NCBI RefSeq assembly: GCF_022919835.1
Contig: NZ_CP095074.1
Span: forward strand, 2,294,001-2,358,000
Direction: 5' to 3'
DNA: 64,000 nucleotides
From: Halobacillus shinanisalinarum
GTDB taxonomy: Bacteria > Bacillota > Bacilli > Bacillales > Halobacillaceae
Part shown: positions 53,710 through 63,545 of the stretch, piece by piece
Layout: every line of letters begins with the position of its first letter
Position numbering within the stretch: the first letter of the stretch is position 1
Made by a program: the position numbers and the translations under genes
The notes under the pieces: generated by a model
What the model saw: only the letters and a program-made list of their open reading frames with translations
The model's database searches: none
What the model was told of the DNA's origin: nothing

Positions 53710-55071
53710 TTAGGCCGGCGGAACATCGGCATCGCTATAGCGGCGATCGAGGTCCACGAATTTGTTGTATTCTTTTACAAAAGCAAGTTCGACATTACCA
53801 ACTGGACCATTACGTTGTTTCGATATAATAATCTCAATGATATTTTGGTTCTCGGACTCCTGATCATAATAATCATCACGATACAGGAAGCCTACGATAT
53901 CAGCATCCTGCTCAATTGAACCTGATTCACGCAGATCGGACATCATTGGACGCTTGTCCTGTCTTGATTCAACACCACGAGATAACTGAGATAACGCAAT
54001 CAACGGAACATTTAATTCCCGCGCTAACCCTTTTAAGGAACGTGAAATCTCAGATACTTCCTGCTGACGATTTTCCTTAGAATTCGCACTCCCTTGAATG
54101 AGCTGTAAATAGTCAATCAAGATCATACCAAGTCCATGTTCTTGCTTAAGCCGACGGCATTTAGAACGGATCTCACTTACTCGAACTCCTGGCGTGTCAT
54201 CGATATAAATTCCTGCATTTGATAGACTCCCCATTGCCATCGTCAGCTTGTTCCAATCATCAGACTCCATCCGTCCTGTCCGCAAGCGTTGTGCGTCAAT
54301 ATTTCCTTCTGCACACAACATACGCGATACAAGTTGGTCTGCTCCCATCTCAAGGCTGAAGATCGCAACGTTTTCTTCCGTATGGACCGCTACGTTCTGT
54401 GCAATATTTAAAGCAAAGGCCGTTTTACCCATAGATGGTCTGGCCGCGACTATAATTAAATCATTTCGCTGAAAGCCAGAAGTAATCTGGTCGAGATCCC
54501 GATACCCAGTTGGAATCCCCGTTACGTTCCCATCGCTATTGTGGAGCATTTCAATGTTATCATACACATCGATTAGCACGTCTTTAATACTTTTAAAAGC
54601 TCCTGAGTTTGTCCTGTTTGACACTTCAAGAATGTCTTTTTCAGCTGAATTTAAAACATCTTCAATGTTCTCTTCTTCAGCAAAGCCGCTGGTAACGATA
54701 TTTGTTGCTGTTCGAATCAACCCACGTAATGTAGACTTTTCGCTAACAATTTTAGTATAGTAGCTGATATTCGCTGCTGTCGGTACTGAGTTTGCGATAT
54801 CGCTTAAATAAGATACTCCACCGACTTCTTCCAATACTTTATTATTTGATAACGCCGTGGTCACGGTGACGAGGTCAATTGGTTCCCCACGGTCGGATAA
54901 AGTAAGCATGACTTCAAATATACGCTGGTGACTTGCCCTGTAAAAGTCCTCCGGAAGCAAGTATTCGGCGGCAGTCGACATGGCTTCTGGCTCTAAAAAA
55001 ACCGCTCCGAGAACGGCCTGCTCTGCTTCTATATTATGCGGTGGAGTACGGTCATTCCATTGTTCACTCAC
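53710..55071 (-). CDS. dnaB: Replicative DNA helicase (DnaB; DnaC in B. subtilis)
   Basis: Hexameric fork helicase. N-terminal DnaB domain (PPHNIEAEQAVLGAVFLEPE), RecA-like domain with Walker A ARPSMGKTAFALN and Walker B ILIDYLQLI, plus DLRESGSIEQDAD. 453 aa is normal. ATG 55071. It follows rplI by 36 bp, the gene order of Bacilli. Confidence 0.97.
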   Translation of the reverse strand: MSEQWNDRTPPHNIEAEQAVLGAVFLEPEAMSTAAEYLLPEDFYRASHQRIFEVMLTLSDRGEPIDLVTVTTALSNNKVLEEVGGVSYLSDIANSVPTAANISYYTKIVSEKSTLRGLIRTATNIVTSGFAEEENIEDVLNSAEKDILEVSNRTNSGAFKSIKDVLIDVYDNIEMLHNSDGNVTGIPTGYRDLDQITSGFQRNDLIIVAARPSMGKTAFALNIAQNVAVHTEENVAIFSLEMGADQLVSRMLCAEGNIDAQRLRTGRMESDDWNKLTMAMGSLSNAGIYIDDTPGVRVSEIRSKCRRLKQEHGLGMILIDYLQLIQGSANSKENRQQEVSEISRSLKGLARELNVPLIALSQLSRGVESRQDKRPMMSDLRESGSIEQDADIVGFLYRDDYYDQESENQNIIEIIISKQRNGPVGNVELAFVKEYNKFVDLDRRYSDADVPPA

Positions 55072-55107
55072 TAGTTTGTTCCTCCCCTGATCATGAAAAG
55101 GACCCCT

Positions 55108-55554
55108 TTACTTTCCTTCAATACGAACACGAATTGTACCTGTAACTTCTGGGTGAAGCTTCACGGGCACATTTGTGTACCCAAGTGTGCGGATGGGCTC
55201 GTCTAATTCTATTTTACGTTTGTCAATTTTAATATTGTGGGATTTCTTCAGCTCTTCAGCAATTTGCTTACTCGTTATAGAGCCAAACAAACGACCGCTG
55301 TCCCCTGACTTCGCTGTCAGCTTAACCTCCATATCAGCCAACTGCTGCTTAAGCAGCCCCGCTTCTTTTTCTTCTTCTTCAGCCAGCTGATCCTGCTTAG
55401 CATCTTTTGCCTTCTGTGCTTTAAGGTTGCCGCCTGTCGCTTCAACAGCTAAATTATTTTTTAAAAGATAGTTACGGGCATATCCGTCCGAAACATTTTT
55501 GATTTCCCCTTTTTTCCCTTTTCCTTTTACATCAGCTTTGAAAATAACCTTCAT
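55108..55554 (-). CDS. rplI: 50S ribosomal protein bL9
   Basis: 148 aa. The N-terminal signature is [20 protein letters not shown] then [10 protein letters not shown], followed by a long helix and the C-terminal domain ([16 protein letters not shown]). It overlaps the gdpP end by 4 bp. Structural protein of the large subunit near L1. Confidence 0.97.
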   Translation of the reverse strand: MKVIFKADVKGKGKKGEIKNVSDGYARNYLLKNNLAVEATGGNLKAQKAKDAKQDQLAEEEEKEAGLLKQQLADMEVKLTAKSGDSGRLFGSITSKQIAEELKKSHNIKIDKRKIELDEPIRTLGYTNVPVKLHPEVTGTIRVRIEGK

Positions 55555-57524
55555 TCCTGGTCTCCTCCTTCGAAATATTCATCGATAATATCTTGTAATA
55601 ATGCTCTCGCATCATCAATATTTGTGTCTTCAAGCTGGGTGGCCGCATTGGTTAAATGGCCGCCCCCATTCATTCGTTCCATTATGACCTGCACATTTAT
55701 ATCACCTAATGAGCGTGCACTGATTCCAACTCTTCCGTCTTTGCGCTCTGATATGACAAAAGAGGCTACAATTCCAGTCATCGTAAGTAACGTATCAGCA
55801 GCTTGAGCAATAATCACAGGACCATAAGAATCGCCATGCTTACCTGCAGAGATGGCAATCCCATCGCGATAAACATCTGCCTTTTCTATTAAACGACTAC
55901 GCTTTACGTACACATCTAAATCTTCCTTCATAAATTTCTGAACGAGAACTGTGTCAGCTCCTTTAGATCTTAGATAGGAAGCTGCGTCAAAGGTTCGCGA
56001 CCCTGTACGTAATGTGAAGCTTTTCGTGTCGATAATAATTCCGGACAATAGTGCTGTAGATTCAAGCATAGAAAGTTTCAGTTTCTTCGGTTGATACTCA
56101 AGCAGTTCCGTCACAAGCTCTGCCGTCGAAGAAGCGTATGGTTCCATATAAACGAGTGTGGGATCAGAAATAAATTCCTCCGCTCGACGATGATGATCAA
56201 TGACCACTACATGCTCCGTCTTGTTTAGAAGTTTTTCCTCCATAACGAGCGAAGGCTTGTGGGTATCAACCACGACGAGTAACGTTTCATTCGTTACAAG
56301 CTCGAGAGAATCCTCTGGTGTTATAAAATAAGACCATAAACCCTCATCCCCTTGAATTTCCTCAATCATGCGCTGAACCCCTGTATCAATGTCATCAGGA
56401 TCAAGTACGATTGCTGCCTTTTTGTCATTCGCTTGGGCAATTTTCAAAATCCCTATGGAGGCGCCAACGGCATCCATATCAGGGGATTTGTGTCCCATAA
56501 TCAACACTCTCTCACTTTCTTGCACGAGTTCTTTCATCGCATGGGAGATGACGCGAGCGCGGACTCTTGTACGTTTTTCCATTGGATTTGTTTTTCCACC
56601 ATAGAAACGCACCTTCCCCGAATCATCTTTAATCGCTACCTGATCGCCTCCGCGCCCCAAAGCTAGATCAAGGCTGGATTGAGCCAACTCCCCTAGCTCA
56701 GGAAGACTAACAGGACCTACTCCAACTCCAAAACTTAACGTAAGGGGGACATTCTGGTTCGTAATGAGTTCCCGCACTTCATCTAAAATCTCAAATTTGG
56801 CGCGCTCAAGTGATTGCAAAATTTCCTGATTCATTACTGCCATAAAACGTTCCTGTGAGGTGCGTTTCAGATAAATTCCAAAGTCGCCAGCCCATTTATT
56901 GAGAATAGAAGTTACTTGTGAGTTAATTTGGCTTTTCGCTGTATCATCCATCCCTTGAGTGATTTCCTCATAGTTATCAAGAAAAATTACCGAAAGAACG
57001 GTTTGTTCATTTTGATAAAGGTTATGAATCTTGGTCTGATTCGTCCGGTCGAAAATGTATAACAACCGCTCATCTCGTTTAATTAATGTATGAAGCTTGT
57101 AATCCCCAATTTCAATCCACGTTTCATCCTTATCCTCTTTAATTTGAGGAATAAGATCATCTGAAAGGTTATTCAAAGACTCTCCAACGATCGTATTATG
57201 TTTCGTGAACTTATGCATATAAGGATTTGCCCACTCCACCTTATAATCCTCACTATATAAGACAATCCCAATAGGCATCTCTAACAGCGCCTCTTCACCT
57301 ACTTTTTTCACACGGTAAGAAAGCGTCGAAATATATTCTTCTGTTTCACTAATCATATGCTTCTCTGTGCGCACACTATAGAAAATTGATGCCGCCAAAA
57401 AGAGAGTCATCAATAAACCAAGCATCCACTGGTAATACCAAATGAACGCAAGCAACAGCAGAGAGATGACATAGATCACCCACAGGTGTCCACTCATAGT
57501 CGGTTTTTTAAAAAAGTTCGGCAT
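55551..57524 (-). CDS. gdpP: Cyclic-di-AMP phosphodiesterase GdpP
   Basis: 657-residue membrane protein. Two N-terminal helices, a PAS-like domain, a degenerate GGDEF domain, then DHH ([27 protein letters not shown]) and DHHA1 ([13 protein letters not shown]). It degrades c-di-AMP, controlling cell wall and osmotic/potassium balance. It starts 35 bp after yybS. ATG 57524. Confidence 0.95.
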   Translation of the reverse strand: MPNFFKKPTMSGHLWVIYVISLLLLAFIWYYQWMLGLLMTLFLAASIFYSVRTEKHMISETEEYISTLSYRVKKVGEEALLEMPIGIVLYSEDYKVEWANPYMHKFTKHNTIVGESLNNLSDDLIPQIKEDKDETWIEIGDYKLHTLIKRDERLLYIFDRTNQTKIHNLYQNEQTVLSVIFLDNYEEITQGMDDTAKSQINSQVTSILNKWAGDFGIYLKRTSQERFMAVMNQEILQSLERAKFEILDEVRELITNQNVPLTLSFGVGVGPVSLPELGELAQSSLDLALGRGGDQVAIKDDSGKVRFYGGKTNPMEKRTRVRARVISHAMKELVQESERVLIMGHKSPDMDAVGASIGILKIAQANDKKAAIVLDPDDIDTGVQRMIEEIQGDEGLWSYFITPEDSLELVTNETLLVVVDTHKPSLVMEEKLLNKTEHVVVIDHHRRAEEFISDPTLVYMEPYASSTAELVTELLEYQPKKLKLSMLESTALLSGIIIDTKSFTLRTGSRTFDAASYLRSKGADTVLVQKFMKEDLDVYVKRSRLIEKADVYRDGIAISAGKHGDSYGPVIIAQAADTLLTMTGIVASFVISERKDGRVGISARSLGDINVQVIMERMNGGGHLTNAATQLEDTNIDDARALLQDIIDEYFEGGDQE

Positions 57525-57559
57525 TTCATTCAGCTCCTGCCATCATATACGAGCGATCG

Positions 57560-58507
57560 TTATTTCTTCGTTTGCAAACGTTCCCTTAGCGAAAACCCTA
57601 TATCAATTATACCTAAGATTCGTACGAGATAAAGGAGGATTGTCGGCAAAAGTGCACATCCAACAATTGCCAAAATCGGCAGTGCTTTTGACTTGTTTTT
57701 TACATGGGTATAGAAAGCTATAAATGCAAACCCCTGTAGTATCAAAAGCGTGCCTGTCAATGTAAATACGTTAACCGCAGCCAGATAACCAACTCCGTCA
57801 CCTGCTGCAAACGCATAGTTTAATATTAACGCAAAAAAGTAATACCATAATACGGAGGTAGGCAGGGTAAAGTTACGAAATGCTGGAAAATGAAACTTTT
57901 TACCCTCTACACGATTTATTAGTTTATAGCTTAACCATTGGCTTAAAAAAGCATAAATAATCCCTAAAATAGCAATCAAACTAGGTATTAAGTCAGGCAG
58001 AGTCTTGAATTGTTCTCGTAACCCCTCAAGCTGCTCCTCGATTTGCTCCCCCCCGCCAAAGGTTGCAAGCATTTCTTCAGTTATCGAAAAAGTCTCATTC
58101 AAGGAGGCGCGTATTTGTTCTGTCCAATTCACTCCAAAGAACAGCTGTGACAGTAAGTAAACAGCAACAATCCCTATAATAAACCCAATTGAACCTACAG
58201 CCCAAGTTTCATACGAAGATCGCTTATGATACATCGCTGATCCCGCAAATATTCCACCAATCCCTGTGAGTAATGTTACCGGTAGAGAGAAAACTGTTGC
58301 AAATAGCAAAGCAAAAATAACAACCGCTATCAGCATAAGTCCTCCTGCCTTCCACCCATGACGATAGGTGTAGAATATGAAAGGTATAGGTAAGGTAAAC
58401 AATAATAGGGATCCAATAATCCCTGGAAGGAAGAGAATTAACAATAACTCTAGCAGATAAACTCCCGTCATTAAAGCCCCTTCAGTAATTCTTCTTGTAT
58501 CTTTCAT
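57560..58507 (-). CDS. yybS: YybS family membrane protein (DUF2232)
   Basis: 315-residue protein with about eight hydrophobic segments, start MKDTRRITEGALMTGVYLLE, conserved upstream of gdpP in Bacillaceae. ATG 58507 chosen (GAGGTG 7 nt upstream) over ATG 58522. The function of DUF2232 is not established. Confidence 0.88.
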   Translation of the reverse strand: MKDTRRITEGALMTGVYLLELLLILFLPGIIGSLLLFTLPIPFIFYTYRHGWKAGGLMLIAVVIFALLFATVFSLPVTLLTGIGGIFAGSAMYHKRSSYETWAVGSIGFIIGIVAVYLLSQLFFGVNWTEQIRASLNETFSITEEMLATFGGGEQIEEQLEGLREQFKTLPDLIPSLIAILGIIYAFLSQWLSYKLINRVEGKKFHFPAFRNFTLPTSVLWYYFFALILNYAFAAGDGVGYLAAVNVFTLTGTLLILQGFAFIAFYTHVKNKSKALPILAIVGCALLPTILLYLVRILGIIDIGFSLRERLQTKK

Positions 58508-58653
58508 CCATTTGCACCTCATCTTTAATCAAGCTATCCTAACTTCATCATTTTAACATACAAACCTGCTTAACATCTTCTCTCAACATTTTGTCTTAAC
58601 ATCAGATTATCTGGTATGATAGGAAACAATAAACTCAGATAGGGGGATCCTCC

Positions 58654-59469
58654 ATGCGAACCGATTATCATGTACATATGGCTGAGACAGGCAATTTAAC
58701 CATTGATTACTTAAGAAATTACATTAAAAAAGCTCAGCAGGAGGGTATTGAGGAACTTGGCATTTCTGAACATGCTTACTTTTTTCAGGAAACGAGAAAT
58801 ATTTTATCAAACCCTTGGGTAGAAAATCGCCGAACACTTGACTTCAAGACATACCAGCAAATGTTCGATCAAGCAAACGAGGCCGGAATTCCTATTAAAA
58901 TGGGGATCGAAATGGACTATATGCCAGGTAAAGAAGCTGAAATGCAAGAGTTTATCGAGGCCCGCCCTTTTGATTATGTAATAGGATCAGTACATTGGAT
59001 TGATGAATGGGGAATTGACTTAGCAATTTTCCGTGAAGAATACGAGAAAAGAGATTTACACGAGGTCTATCGTCAGTATTTTGATCGAGTCGTTTCACTA
59101 GCCGAATCGGGGCTATTTGATTTTGTTGGCCACATTGATGTCATCAAAGTGTTCGGCTATCGTCCTGACGATCAAGCATTTCTCCGTGAACAGTACGAAC
59201 GTGCAGCAGAAGCCTTGGCCAAAACAAATACCTGCATAGAAATAAGTACAGCAGGACTCAGGAAACCTGTGGGAGAGCTTTATCCAGACCCTGAGCTTTT
59301 ACAAATCTGTAAAGAGAAAGGCGTTGGTATTGTACTATGCTCAGACGCCCATAAGCCGGACCATATTGGATATTGCTACGATGACGCAATCAAATTAGCG
59401 CGCTCCGCCGGATATGAGAAAGTACACGTGTTTACAAAGCGTAAAGCAAGCGTAAAGCCAATAAGGTAG
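58654..59469 (+). CDS. PHP-type histidinol-phosphatase family protein
   Basis: 271 aa. PHP motifs: DYHVHMAE (metal His pair), ISEHAYF, GIEMDYMPG, DYVIGSVHW, FVGHIDVIKVFG, EISTAGLRK and LCSDAHKPDHIG. Closest in pattern to HisJ/HisK histidinol-phosphatases. No other his genes are near, so the substrate may differ. AGGGGGATCC precedes ATG 58654. Confidence 0.85.
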   Translation: MRTDYHVHMAETGNLTIDYLRNYIKKAQQEGIEELGISEHAYFFQETRNILSNPWVENRRTLDFKTYQQMFDQANEAGIPIKMGIEMDYMPGKEAEMQEFIEARPFDYVIGSVHWIDEWGIDLAIFREEYEKRDLHEVYRQYFDRVVSLAESGLFDFVGHIDVIKVFGYRPDDQAFLREQYERAAEALAKTNTCIEISTAGLRKPVGELYPDPELLQICKEKGVGIVLCSDAHKPDHIGYCYDDAIKLARSAGYEKVHVFTKRKASVKPIR

Positions 59470-59686
59470 GTAAAAATAACCCTCTTTGTTGTAGATGAAA
59501 TCGATGTTGTTCCATGTCTGCTGTAAGGGGGGGTTAATTCTATGGACTGCAGCAGGGGGATATTTAATTAAGGGGGCTTTGAGACACACTTGTACTAGAA
59601 GTGTATTATGTGGTCCAGCGAGTACGGGCAACTCTACCACTAAAAGCAGGCAAGCTTTATAAGCCCACCCGCCCCCTTCATTATTG

Positions 59687-61270
59687 TTATAGTGTAAGGC
59701 ATTGCACTTGTTTAATATCATCTACTCCTGCGAGCTGCTCACGACAGTTTTCTTCCACTTGCTTATCTACTGTTAGTACCATTACAGCGTCACCACCTTG
59801 ATTCGTTCGCCCCACTTGCATCGTTGCAATGTTAACTTCATATTCTGCAAGTAAACTTCCAACACGGCCAATAGCGCCGGGCTGGTCTTTATGCTGGATG
59901 ACGATTAAATGGCCATGAGGAACGACATCAATTGAATAATGGTCGAGCATCACAATCCTTGCCCCTAATCCATTCAACAACGTACCTGAAATGCTCCGAG
60001 TTTCACGATCAGTTTCTATTTCGATTCTCACAAGGTTAGTAAATCCTTTTGTTGAAGTCGATTTTTGCTCATTAATGACTATCCCTTTATCTGAAGCCGT
60101 TTTAAACGCATTCACATCATTTACTCGATTTCCAATATAACGGTGAAGTATTCCTTTCATCGCAATTCGTGTCAACGGTGTCGAATCAATATCGAGCAAT
60201 TCCCCTGAGTAATAAACGGTAATTTGCTCAAGGGCGCCCTCGACAACTTTTGACAAGAATGCCCCTAACTTCTCAGAAAGCTGGAAGTATGGAGAAAGCC
60301 TCTCCATCATTTCTGCGGAAATTGAAGGCATATTGACGGGATGTTTTACCGTCCCTCCCCGCAAAAGCTCTATGACATCGTAGCTGACGTCTGTAGCTAC
60401 ATTTTCCTGCGCTTCTACGGTACTAGCACCCAAGTGCGGGGTTGCAATCACTTCTGACAGCGACAAGAGAGGATGATCGATAGCCGGCTCTTCTTCAAAT
60501 ACATCAAGGGCGGCTCCGGCAATTTTCCCACTCTTCACTGCTTCGTACAACGCATCTTCTTCGATGATTCCTCCACGAGCACAGTTGAGTATTCGAGCCC
60601 CCGTCTTCATTAACTGAATTGACTCCCGATTAATAAGATGCCTCGTTTCATCCATTAGAGGAGTATGGACCGTTAAGAAATCCGCTTGTTGTAGTACTTC
60701 CTCTAAGCTTCCATGACTAACGCCTGCCTTATCAGCCTTCTCTTTTGTAAAAAAAGGATCATAAGCGATCACGTTCATCCGGTGCCCTTTCGCACGGTGA
60801 GCTACTTCCTTACCAATACGGCCGAATCCAACAATACCCAATGTTTTATTTTTCAGTTCCACACCAACAAACTTTTTGCGTTCCCACTGATTTTGCTTCA
60901 GTTGATGATAAGCTTGTGGTATATTTCGGGCAAGTGCCATCAACATTGCCATCGTATGTTCTGCCGTTGAAGTCGTATTCCCATCTGGAGCATTAACAAC
61001 GACAACCCCGTGCTCCGTTGCTGCTTCAAGATCAATATTATCGACACCCACCCCAGCTCGGCCAATCACCTTTAACTCCGGCGCCTGTTCAATCATCTCT
61101 CTCGTCACTTGTGTTTGGCTGCGTACAATAATAGCGTTACTTGCTCGTAATTCCCTCAAAAGCTGGTCATGACTTAATGATGGATTTACAATTGTTTCTA
61201 CATCTGCTGCTTCAAGTAGTGGACGAATACCATCTTCACTCAATGGATCACTTATTAACACACGGTACAC
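59687..61270 (-). CDS. serA: D-3-phosphoglycerate dehydrogenase
   Basis: First enzyme of serine synthesis. NAD domain GIVGFGRIGKEVAHRA, catalytic Arg in NCARGGIIEEDAL, Glu in DVFEEEPA, His in ATPHLGAST. An intervening ASB domain and a C-terminal ACT domain (HLIVIQHKDQPGAIGRVGSL) allow serine feedback. 527 aa. GTG start 61270 with AAAGGGG upstream. Behind a ~375-nt leader. Confidence 0.96.
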   Translation of the reverse strand: MYRVLISDPLSEDGIRPLLEAADVETIVNPSLSHDQLLRELRASNAIIVRSQTQVTREMIEQAPELKVIGRAGVGVDNIDLEAATEHGVVVVNAPDGNTTSTAEHTMAMLMALARNIPQAYHQLKQNQWERKKFVGVELKNKTLGIVGFGRIGKEVAHRAKGHRMNVIAYDPFFTKEKADKAGVSHGSLEEVLQQADFLTVHTPLMDETRHLINRESIQLMKTGARILNCARGGIIEEDALYEAVKSGKIAGAALDVFEEEPAIDHPLLSLSEVIATPHLGASTVEAQENVATDVSYDVIELLRGGTVKHPVNMPSISAEMMERLSPYFQLSEKLGAFLSKVVEGALEQITVYYSGELLDIDSTPLTRIAMKGILHRYIGNRVNDVNAFKTASDKGIVINEQKSTSTKGFTNLVRIEIETDRETRSISGTLLNGLGARIVMLDHYSIDVVPHGHLIVIQHKDQPGAIGRVGSLLAEYEVNIATMQVGRTNQGGDAVMVLTVDKQVEENCREQLAGVDDIKQVQCLTL

Positions 61271-61644
61271 TTACTTCAACCCCTTTGTAGATAGACTTCT
61301 TGAGCAGTAGCTGAACCCGTTCCCTGCTTAAATGCATGGTCTAGACGCTTTGATAAAATTTCCAAAATACTAGTCTATTGCAGAACATTTGCCGTATGAG
61401 ATTATCCCAGATGATCCACACGAGAGAGCATCCTTTAAATGTTTCCGCCCCTGCCGTCATTAACCCGAAATCCCTACTGGCTAATTTTACGTAGCTGCTC
61501 CACTTCAAATGACAGAGGCTTCACAGAATTAACAGGGAGAAGCTGACTCATTTAAAATTAAACAGGAGATTCATAGTCGTGGAATCCCTTTGTCCTTTCT
61601 TCACGTACAAATTGCCTCATACGGTAGAAAAATGATATTCCTTT
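61271..61644 (-). other. Long serA leader without a recognised gene
   Basis: About 375 nt between a candidate promoter and the serA start. It contains potential hairpins (e.g. arms AATGAGTCAGCTTC and GAAGCCTCTGTCATT, with mismatches) but no T-box sequence AGGGTGG-ACCGCG and no clear terminator stem. Confidence 0.4.
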
Positions 61645-61672
61645 ATCCTATCAAAAGAATCACTGTTGTCAA
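61645..61672 (-). promoter_or_regulatory. Candidate promoter of serA
   Basis: Minus-strand TTGACA and TAGGAT spaced by 16 bp. Confidence 0.5.
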
Positions 61673-61727
61673 TCCAATAAAACTTTATGTCGAAATACTT
61701 TTTTTCTTTTTTTTCTTTATAAAGATG

Positions 61728-61756
61728 GTGAAAGTTTTCAAAAGAGTCTGTATAAT
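61728..61756 (+). promoter_or_regulatory. SigA-type promoter of the oligopeptide-binding gene
   Basis: GTGAAA and TATAAT with 17-bp spacing, about 50 bp upstream of the start codon. Confidence 0.6.
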
Positions 61757-61807
61757 TCATTAAGTAGCTAATTTTTAGAAAATTAGAACATTAGGGGGAG
61801 GATTACT

Positions 61808-63490
61808 TTGAAAAAACACAACGGTTTATGGCTATTATTCGTCTTCATGCTAACACTGATTTTAGCCGCATGCAGCGGTGGTGGTGAAAGCACATCAAGT
61901 AATTCTAGTGAAGAAGAAGGCAGTTCCAGTGAAAGTGGAGGAGAAAGTGACGTAAAACAAGAAATTACCATCACTGCAAAAAGTGAAATTGCAAGTATGG
62001 ATCCTTCATTAATTACAGACACGGTTTCATTCCAATGGGCAGGTGAAACATTAGAAGGGTTGTTCCGTTTGGACAAAGATGGCAACCTTTCACCGGGCAT
62101 TGCCAAGGACAGTTCTGTAAGTGAAGATGGAATCACTTGGACGTTCAATTTACGCGAGGATGCGGAATGGGCCAATGGTGACCCTGTTACGGCGCACGAC
62201 TTTGTTTATTCATGGCAACGTGCTGTAACTCCTGAAACAGGCTCAGAATATGGACCATACTTCCTTGGAGGCGTTGTGAAAAACGCAACAGCTATTAGTA
62301 ATGGGGAAATGGATCCTAAGGAGTTAGGTGCTGTTGCCGTAGACGATCATACATTAGAAGTTACCCTAGAGAAGCCGATACCATACTTTAAGGGCATGAC
62401 AGTATTCATTACATTCATGCCTCTCAACCAGGATTATGTTGAAGAGCATGGTAAAGACTTCGGTACAGAAGCCAAGTTTACATTGGCAAATGGTCCATTT
62501 AAGATGACAGAGTGGAACCACGGTGAAGGTTGGACACTTGAAAAAAATGACTCATACTGGGATGCCGATGCAGTCAAACTACAAAAACTTGAAGGAAAAG
62601 TCATTAAAGAAATTTCCACAGGTGTCAATTTATACGAATCCGGCCAAATTGACCAAACAGAATTAAACGCTGAATTTGTTGACCAATACTCTACTACAGA
62701 GGATTTCAATGTGGCTGAACAGCCATACCTATATTTCCTTAAATTCAACCAAGCAAACGAGATATTAGCGAACATTGATGCACGTAAAGCGATTTCACTT
62801 GCGATTGACCGTCAAGCTTTAGCTGACGTCATTTTAAACGATGGATCTGTTCCGGCTGAGGGGTATGTTCCATCAAATTTTGTAAATAAACCAGGTACGG
62901 ACAAAGACTTCCGTGAGGTTCAAGGATCACTCGTCGAGGCTAACGAACAAAAAGCTGCAGAACACTGGCAGAAAGCACTCGATGCACTTGGGAAAGAAGA
63001 GGTTACGCTAGAAGTTTTAGGTGATGACACAGGAACATCACAAAATGTTATGGCCTATTACAAAGACCAACTAGAAACGAAACTAGAAGGACTTACCATC
63101 GATCTTGTTCAAGTACCATTTAAAGAACGTGTACGCCGCGGACAGGATTCAGAGTTTGAAATCCTTGCTGCTACTTGGGGGCCTGATTATGTCGACCCTA
63201 ACACATATTTAAATATGTATTTGACAGACGGACAAAACAATAACATGAACTTCTCTAGTGAAGAGTATGATTCCCTCATCGCCAAAGCAAATGGTGAGTA
63301 TGCACAGGATCCACAAAAACGTTTTGAGACTTTCTTAGAAGCTGAACGATTGCTTCTGGAGGAATACGCTGCTGTAGCACCTATCTATCAGGATGCTAAA
63401 GCACAATTATTCAGGCCGACAATCAAAAACGCATTCCCTACACCTACTGGTCCAGAGTTCGAATTCAAATGGGCATATGTAGAAGAATAA
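61808..63490 (+). CDS. Oligopeptide ABC transporter substrate-binding lipoprotein (OppA-like)
   Basis: 560-residue lipoprotein. Signal peptide ends LILAAC with Cys about residue 22, then a Ser/Glu/Gly-rich linker and an SBP_bac_5 domain (ASMDPSLITDTVSFQWAGET; FNLREDAEWANGDPVTAHDF; YSWQRAV). TTG start with GGGGGAGGATTAC upstream. No permease or ATPase genes follow; a terminator is directly downstream, so it stands alone and must work with a transporter encoded elsewhere. Confidence 0.9.
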   Translation: MKKHNGLWLLFVFMLTLILAACSGGGESTSSNSSEEEGSSSESGGESDVKQEITITAKSEIASMDPSLITDTVSFQWAGETLEGLFRLDKDGNLSPGIAKDSSVSEDGITWTFNLREDAEWANGDPVTAHDFVYSWQRAVTPETGSEYGPYFLGGVVKNATAISNGEMDPKELGAVAVDDHTLEVTLEKPIPYFKGMTVFITFMPLNQDYVEEHGKDFGTEAKFTLANGPFKMTEWNHGEGWTLEKNDSYWDADAVKLQKLEGKVIKEISTGVNLYESGQIDQTELNAEFVDQYSTTEDFNVAEQPYLYFLKFNQANEILANIDARKAISLAIDRQALADVILNDGSVPAEGYVPSNFVNKPGTDKDFREVQGSLVEANEQKAAEHWQKALDALGKEEVTLEVLGDDTGTSQNVMAYYKDQLETKLEGLTIDLVQVPFKERVRRGQDSEFEILAATWGPDYVDPNTYLNMYLTDGQNNNMNFSSEEYDSLIAKANGEYAQDPQKRFETFLEAERLLLEEYAAVAPIYQDAKAQLFRPTIKNAFPTPTGPEFEFKWAYVEE

Positions 63491-63496
63491 TTATAC

Positions 63497-63536
63497 AAAA
63501 TACCTCTGTTGTTAAAAATGCAGCAGAGGTATTTTT
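63497..63536. terminator. Terminator between the OppA-like and reductase genes
   Basis: AAAATACCTCTG/CAGAGGTATTTT 12-bp stem with A/T tails, between convergent genes. Confidence 0.85.
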
Positions 63537-63545
63537 ATATTTTAT

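Noticed and set aside
61271..61644. Serine T-box leader
   Set aside because: No T-box sequence, no paired terminator/antiterminator and no clear specifier loop were found.
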